Under the pieces are notes generated by a model that made no database searches, was not told the origin of the DNA, and was given only the letters and a program-made list of their open reading frames with translations. This document shows positions 59,899-64,000 of a stretch of 64,000 bases of DNA, piece by piece. Each line of letters starts with the position of its first letter. Position 1 is the stretch's first letter. The translations under genes and the position numbers were made by a program. The DNA is taken from contig NZ_BIMB01000007.1 in assembly GCF_004000865.1 (NCBI RefSeq), positions 1-64,000 on the forward strand. The letters are read 5' to 3'. Source of the stretch: Paenibacillus elgii NBRC 100335 (GTDB taxonomy: Bacteria; Bacillota; Bacilli; Paenibacillales; NBRC-103111).

Positions 59899-61029
59899 TT
59901 ACGACTTCAACAGCTCGTTGGAAATGACGATCCGGTGAATCTGGTTGGTCCCCTCGTAAATTTGCGTCACTTTCGCATCGCGGAACAATCGCTCCAACGG
60001 GTGCTCGTTCGTCCATCCGCTGCCGCCGAACAGCTGCAGCGCTTCCGTCGTGACCGACATGGCGGTATCGCTGGCGAACATTTTGGCCATGGAAGCTTCC
60101 TTCGTACAAGGCTTGCCGTTCTGCCGCAGCCAGGCGGCCCGATACACGAGCAAGCTTGCGGCTTCCACCCGAGCCGCCAGCTCAGTCAGAACGGGCTCCA
60201 CCGCACGCTGGCGCTCTATCACATACTGCGCTTTCACCAGAAGCTCGGTATGCTCCAAGGCGGCTCTAGCAATCCCGAGCGCCTGCGCGCCGATGCCGAT
60301 CCGGCCTCCGTCCAGAATCGACTTGGCCATGACGAACCCCTGTCCTTCCCGCCCAAGCCGCTGTGCGGTGGGAAGACGGACCTGGTCAAAGGTCAACTCG
60401 CACGTATTGGAGCCGCGCAGCCCCATCTTCTTTTCCTTCTTCTCTACGCAGAAGCCGGGCGCAGCCTTCTCGACAATAAAAGCGCTGACCCCGGAAGCCC
60501 CTTGTCCCGGACCGGTCACGGCAAAAACGATATACACGTCCGCTTCGCCCGCGTTCGTAATGAACACTTTCGAGCCGTTCAGGATGTAGTCTGTGCCGTC
60601 CCAAACAGCGGATGTCCTGATTGCGGCCGCATCGGAGCCGGCATGCGGCTCCGTCAGGGCGAACGCCCCGAGCCATTCCCCTGAGGCCAATCTTGGAAGG
60701 TATTTCTTCTTTTGCTCCTCCGTCCCGTAATACAAAATAGGCAAGGTCGCTACCGAAGTGTGGACAGACAGAATAACGCCGACGGTGGCGCTCGCTTTAG
60801 ATATTTCCTCGATGGCGATCATATACGAAATCAAATCCGCACCGCTTCCGCCCCACTCCTTAGGAACGGGCAGCCCCAGAAGGCCGAAGCCGCCCATTTC
60901 GCTGACGAGCGCACGCGGAAAAGCATCGGACTGCTCCATGGCCGGGACGGACGGAGTGATCCGGCTAACGGCGTATTCGCGCACCTTGCTCCGGAAGCGC
61001 TCCTGTTCGTCCGTGAAGCACAGCTCCAT
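59899..61029 (-). CDS. Acyl-CoA dehydrogenase with catalytic Glu but lacking the RxxFG motif
   Basis: This 376-residue acyl-CoA dehydrogenase has the own-side FAD and substrate motifs (ALTEPHAGSDAAAIRT, FITNAG), the adenosine motif QLFGGSGW and the catalytic base Glu359 in IYEGTNQIHR. The segment that should read ER-x-QFGKPI, which supplies Arg and Phe to the FAD of the neighbouring subunit, is replaced by QYVIERQRAVEPVL and is a few residues shorter. The other acyl-CoA dehydrogenase in the cluster keeps that segment but has lost the motifs present here. It starts 17 bp after the thiolase gene. Its reaction is probably butyryl-CoA or branched acyl-CoA to the enoyl-CoA, with electrons to ETF. 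Confidence 0.92.
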   Translation of the reverse strand: MELCFTDEQERFRSKVREYAVSRITPSVPAMEQSDAFPRALVSEMGGFGLLGLPVPKEWGGSGADLISYMIAIEEISKASATVGVILSVHTSVATLPILYYGTEEQKKKYLPRLASGEWLGAFALTEPHAGSDAAAIRTSAVWDGTDYILNGSKVFITNAGEADVYIVFAVTGPGQGASGVSAFIVEKAAPGFCVEKKEKKMGLRGSNTCELTFDQVRLPTAQRLGREGQGFVMAKSILDGGRIGIGAQALGIARAALEHTELLVKAQYVIERQRAVEPVLTELAARVEAASLLVYRAAWLRQNGKPCTKEASMAKMFASDTAMSVTTEALQLFGGSGWTNEHPLERLFRDAKVTQIYEGTNQIHRIVISNELLKS

Positions 61030-61046
61030 CAGGCGTCAACTCCCCC

Positions 61047-62225
61047 TTATTCATCCACCCGAAGCAAAATCGCATCTCCTTGTCCACCCCCGCTGCAAAT
61101 GGCCGCGATTCCGAGTCCGCCCCCGCGGCGTCTCAGCGCATGGATCAAGGTCAGAACGATTCTTGCCCCACTGGCCCCGATCGGATGCCCGAGTGCGATC
61201 GCGCCGCCGTTAACGTTGACCTTCTCCTCGTTCCAGCCGACGAGACTTCCACTGGCAAGAACGACCCCTGCGAACGCTTCGTTGACCTCGAACAAGTCAA
61301 TTTCCTGCAAGGATTTTCCGGTTTTTTGCAGCAGCTTTTGAATGACGAGTCCGGGCGTTATTGTATAATAAGGCGCTTCGGCTGCAATGGCCGTATGCCC
61401 TATAATGGACGCAAGCGGCAAGTAGCGCTCGCGGACCGCTTTTTCCTCGGACATCACCACCAGCGCGGCGGCGCCGTCGCTAATGCCTGAAGCATTGCCT
61501 GCGGTCACGGTGCCTCCCTGCACAAAGGCGGACGGCAGCTTGGCGAGCTTCTCCGTACTCGTATCGGCGCGCGGCGCTTCATCCGTATCGACATCCGCGT
61601 AAGAGCCTGCCCCGCAAGCGACAGGCACGATCTCGTCCTTGAACAGCCCTTGCCGAATGGCCTCCACGGCTCGCCTATGACTCCGCAGCGCCCATTCGTC
61701 CTGAAGCTGGCGGCTGATGCCTTTCTCAGCAACGATTCTTTCGGCATACTCTCCCATATGGACATGCTGAAAAGCGCAGTGCAGCCCGTCTCGCAGCATC
61801 AGGTCCGTCATCTTCTTGTCCCCGAGGCGGTAACCCCAGCGCGCATCCGCCGCCACATACGGCGCGTTGCTCATGCTTTCCATCCCGCCCACTACGATCG
61901 TTTCGGCATCGCCGGCCCGGATGATTTGATCGGCCAGCGTAATGCTGCGCATGCCGGAGGCGCATACCTTGTTGACCGTCTCCGTCTGTACGCTCCAGTC
62001 CAGTCCGGCCAGCCGTGCCGCCTGACGCGACGGGATTTGTCCGGCGCCACCCTGTAGCACCATGCCCATAATGACTTCATCGACTTCGGAGGGGGCCACC
62101 TTCGCTTTGTCCAAAGCCCCTTCGATGGCGATGCCGCCAAGCTCGACGGCCTGCTTGCTTTTCAATGCGCCGCCGAATTTCCCGAATGCCGTGCGGGCTC
62201 CCCCGACAATCACTGATTCTCTCAT
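61047..62225 (-). CDS. Acetyl-CoA acetyltransferase (thiolase)
   Basis: This 392-residue thiolase has the acyl-accepting Cys88 in [10 protein letters not shown], His in NEAFAG and [16 protein letters not shown], and the second Cys in [12 protein letters not shown]. It cleaves acetoacetyl-CoA to two acetyl-CoA, or condenses in reverse. I start at ATG 62225, with GGAAGGAG 7 bases upstream. The frame continues to 62249, but only with that ribosome site inside it. It lies between the two acyl-CoA dehydrogenase genes. Confidence 0.94.
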   Translation of the reverse strand: MRESVIVGGARTAFGKFGGALKSKQAVELGGIAIEGALDKAKVAPSEVDEVIMGMVLQGGAGQIPSRQAARLAGLDWSVQTETVNKVCASGMRSITLADQIIRAGDAETIVVGGMESMSNAPYVAADARWGYRLGDKKMTDLMLRDGLHCAFQHVHMGEYAERIVAEKGISRQLQDEWALRSHRRAVEAIRQGLFKDEIVPVACGAGSYADVDTDEAPRADTSTEKLAKLPSAFVQGGTVTAGNASGISDGAAALVVMSEEKAVRERYLPLASIIGHTAIAAEAPYYTITPGLVIQKLLQKTGKSLQEIDLFEVNEAFAGVVLASGSLVGWNEEKVNVNGGAIALGHPIGASGARIVLTLIHALRRRGGGLGIAAICSGGGQGDAILLRVDE

Positions 62226-62319
62226 CGCTTCTCCTTCCGGGCTTTTCACAAGAAAGCCGCGTGATCATAAGAAATGGCTGCTCGTTAGCTCCACTCATCC
62301 TGCCTTCCTGCTTCGACGG

Positions 62320-63447
62320 TCATCCGCTTCCGGCCCATACGTCCATGCCCTTGACCATATGCAGCGCTTTGGCATCGCGCATGTACCGTTCGACGCGGTA
62401 CTCCTTCATATAGCCGTATCCCCCGAGGATCTGCACCGCATTCGTCGTCGAACCCATGGCGGCATCAGCCGCATAAGCAAGCGCCCGGGCGGACGGCTCG
62501 GCATAGGCCAACCCCTTGTCCTCATTCCACGCGGCCTGGCGGGCAAGCAGACTCGAAGCCTCGGCAGCCGCACTCATCTCGGCCAGCATGAACGCCACCG
62601 CCTGATGCCGTGCAATCGGCTTGCCGAACTGCGTCCGCTCCTTAGCGTAAGCCACCGAAGCCTTCAAAGCGCCTTGCGCAATCCCGGCAGCCAGCGCAGC
62701 CAAGCCGTACCGGGCGCTGGCCCACGTCTCCTCGGCGATGGCGGCCCCTTGTCCAACACGGCCGATCAGTTGTCCTCCAGAAATGCGGCAGCGATCGAAG
62801 GCCAAATGAGCCATGCCGGAGGAGCGGAGGCCAAGAGCTTGCGTAACGGGCCGTACCTGCAAACCGGCCATCCCCCGCTCAACGAGAAATGCAGCGGTTC
62901 GTTCGGGCCCATCCTCGCCTTCGCCTTTGCCTTCCACATTCGCATAAACCAAGAATAAGTCGGCTTCTTGGCCATTGAAAACGAACTCCTGCGTCCCGTC
63001 GAGAACGTACCCGTCCCCATCCGGCTTTGCTGCCAGTGTAAAGTCTAGCGGCGAAATCCCTCTGGGCCGCGGGGGAAGCGCCCCAGCCCCCAGCTTCCGG
63101 CCCTCGATCAGCGCCCGCAGATGCTTCGCTGCGCTATTTTGCCCGAACCTGTACACCGGCCGTGTCACAATCTGAACATGCGTCCACAGCCCCGCACCCA
63201 GCGAAGCGCAGCCCCCGGACAACTGCTCCAGCAGCAGGACGTAACTCGCGAACCCTCCCCCGGCCCCGCCGTCTGATTCCGGCCAAGGCAAGCCGGTAAA
63301 GCCCAGCGCCGCCATCCGGTCGAACAGTTCGCGGTCATACGCTTCCGCTTCGTCCAACTGCTCAGCCTTCGTCTCCACTTCCCTGGCGACAAAATCGCGC
63401 ACCACGTCACAGATCATTCCCTGCTCTTCCGTCAACTCGAACCTCAT
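62320..63447 (-). CDS. Acyl-CoA dehydrogenase-like subunit lacking catalytic Glu
   Basis: This 375-residue acyl-CoA dehydrogenase fold has intact dimer-side FAD motifs: YAKERTQFGKPIARHQ and QILGGYGYMKEYRVERYMRDAK. The C-terminal YEGT-xxx-R segment with the catalytic Glu is replaced by HMVKGMDVWAG and then stops. The middle motif ALTEPxAGSD is replaced by ALPPRPRGISP, and the FITN strand by FVFNG. On its own it is unlikely to be active. It complements the losses in the other acyl-CoA dehydrogenase of the cluster. It is the first gene of the cluster, with AAAGGAG before the ATG at 63447. Confidence 0.9.
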   Translation of the reverse strand: MRFELTEEQGMICDVVRDFVAREVETKAEQLDEAEAYDRELFDRMAALGFTGLPWPESDGGAGGGFASYVLLLEQLSGGCASLGAGLWTHVQIVTRPVYRFGQNSAAKHLRALIEGRKLGAGALPPRPRGISPLDFTLAAKPDGDGYVLDGTQEFVFNGQEADLFLVYANVEGKGEGEDGPERTAAFLVERGMAGLQVRPVTQALGLRSSGMAHLAFDRCRISGGQLIGRVGQGAAIAEETWASARYGLAALAAGIAQGALKASVAYAKERTQFGKPIARHQAVAFMLAEMSAAAEASSLLARQAAWNEDKGLAYAEPSARALAYAADAAMGSTTNAVQILGGYGYMKEYRVERYMRDAKALHMVKGMDVWAGSG

Positions 63448-63497
63448 AAAAATCTCTCCTTTGAACATACAAAGGGACTTGCGATGAAACGTCATTC

Positions 63498-63526
63498 TAC
63501 CCCCATGGTATGAAATATTTGGGGTA
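63498..63526. promoter_or_regulatory. Inverted repeat upstream of the acyl-CoA cluster
   Basis: TACCCC (63498-63503) and GGGGTA (63521-63526) face each other about 50-80 bp before the first gene of the cluster. This is a possible operator, based on symmetry only. Confidence 0.35.
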
Positions 63527-63589
63527 AATATGATGTCATAATGGAAATAAAACGTTCGATTGAGACAAGCACACCGAATCTGCGCCTAC

Positions 63590-63627
63590 AAAAAAAAATT
63601 ATGCGAGGCGCTTGCCTGCATAATTTC
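63590..63627 (-). terminator. Terminator of the right-edge partial gene
   Basis: The stem GAAATTATGC/GCATAATTT is followed by TTTTTT on the minus strand. Confidence 0.9.
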
Positions 63628-63639
63628 TTTTCGTATGAT

Positions 63640-64000
63640 TTAAACGTTGTTCAAATCCGCCACTTTTTCGTTCATCAAATCAATAACGATTTCCTCTTGC
63701 GGCAGTCCTTCTCCCTTGAAGACGACTTGGAAGCACACATCGCCCTCTTTCCAGTAATAGCTGACGAAATCAATCTCATCCGGTCTGCTTAATTCCCCGT
63801 CGATCTTGTATTTCGCCGTTCTGAGCACCTCTCGTCCTCCCAAAACCATCGGACTGACCGGTGCCGTATGCTTCTTTCCATCGATGCGGTAAAAAGCAGC
63901 GTTCCCGTTCTTCTTCATATCCTCGTACATCGTGCCGTTTTTGATTTGCATGAAAGAAAAGCCTTGTCTGTTGCCCTGCTCATCCGTCCGAGCGTATCCG
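63640..64000 (-). CDS. Unknown protein (5' end outside window)
   Basis: The frame is open to the right edge, so only the C-terminal 119 residues are visible. An internal ATG at 63951 is probably not the start, because the coding-like sequence GYARTDEQGNRQGFSF continues upstream. The visible part is mostly beta, with KKHTAPVSPMVLGGREVLRTAKYKIDG, a Trp/Tyr-rich strand VSYYWKEGDVCFQVVF and a final helix QEEIVIDLMNEKVADL. I recognise no family. It resembles the sensing or lipoprotein C-terminal domains common in Bacillales, but that is a loose impression. A clear terminator follows. Confidence 0.6.
   Translation of the reverse strand, partial: GYARTDEQGNRQGFSFMQIKNGTMYEDMKKNGNAAFYRIDGKKHTAPVSPMVLGGREVLRTAKYKIDGELSRPDEIDFVSYYWKEGDVCFQVVFKGEGLPQEEIVIDLMNEKVADLNNV

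Noticed and set aside
59899-61029. A frameshift that destroyed the RxxFG motif of the acyl-CoA dehydrogenase
   Set aside because: I read the other two frames across 60180-60260 and found no QFGKPI-like sequence. The flanking alignment resumes cleanly in the same frame, so divergence with a small deletion is more likely.

Overview
The window looks like chromosomal DNA from a GC-rich member of the Paenibacillaceae (Paenibacillus, Cohnella or a close relative). The evidence is AGGAGG-type ribosome sites, SLH-anchored surface enzymes, lipoprotein-dependent sugar importers of the LplB/LplC type that lack their own ATPase, a YesM/YesN-type two-component pair, a membrane AraC sensor, a YdjO-like cold protein next to a cold-shock gene, and intrinsic terminators with U-runs. 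I saw no rRNA, tRNA, CRISPR array, prophage or insertion sequence. Both end genes run off the window.

Layout. (1) 1-2.4 kb: a secreted protein with a CPFC motif, an ABC ATPase and an FtsX-fold permease whose extracellular loop is rich in His, Glu and Asp. A metal-related role is possible. (2) 2.5-5.5 kb: a TlpA/ResA-like thioredoxin with a MerR-style promoter, a small secreted protein, a structured intergenic repeat, a GyrI-like effector-binding protein and a WYL regulator. (3) 5.6-10.5 kb: an operon of two sugar permeases, a binding lipoprotein and a GH29 alpha-L-fucosidase. (4) 10.7-13.5 kb: an exported TraB/GumN protein, and a VOC protein divergent from a TetR regulator across a double palindrome. 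(5) 13.5-21.1 kb: a membrane AraC-type regulator and a 1707-residue SLH-anchored family 8 polysaccharide lyase. (6) 22.1-25.3 kb: a complete, translationally coupled pqqABCDE operon. (7) 25.3-40.4 kb: a sigma factor, then a mannoside locus transcribed leftward (histidine kinase, response regulator, binding lipoprotein, two permeases, GH125, a clan-A glycosidase and GH38), with a second copy of the structured repeat inside. (8) 40.6-46.5 kb: cydABDC, for cytochrome bd oxidase and its assembly exporter. (9) 46.8-53.4 kb: YdjO-like and cold-shock proteins, a Nudix hydrolase, an Rpn-type nuclease, a YhgE/Pip membrane protein and a leucine-rich-repeat-like protein. (10) 53.4-64 kb: a GH20-type hexosaminidase, then a leftward acyl-CoA cluster (two acyl-CoA dehydrogenases, a thiolase, fused isobutyryl-CoA mutase IcmF and 3-hydroxybutyryl-CoA dehydrogenase), and a partial unknown gene at the right edge.

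How the genes work together. Two sugar-uptake systems pair import with cytoplasmic glycosidases for fucose- and mannose-containing glycans, and the PL8 lyase and GH20 enzyme widen the glycan diet. The acyl-CoA cluster would convert isobutyryl-CoA to butyryl-CoA and on to acetyl-CoA, apart from the hydratase step, which is not encoded here.

The observations I rate highest are: two acyl-CoA dehydrogenases that have lost complementary halves of the active site, which suggests an obligate heteromer; a two-copy structured repeat with compensatory stem changes; and the PQQ operon in a Gram-positive background with a cysteine-containing PqqA.
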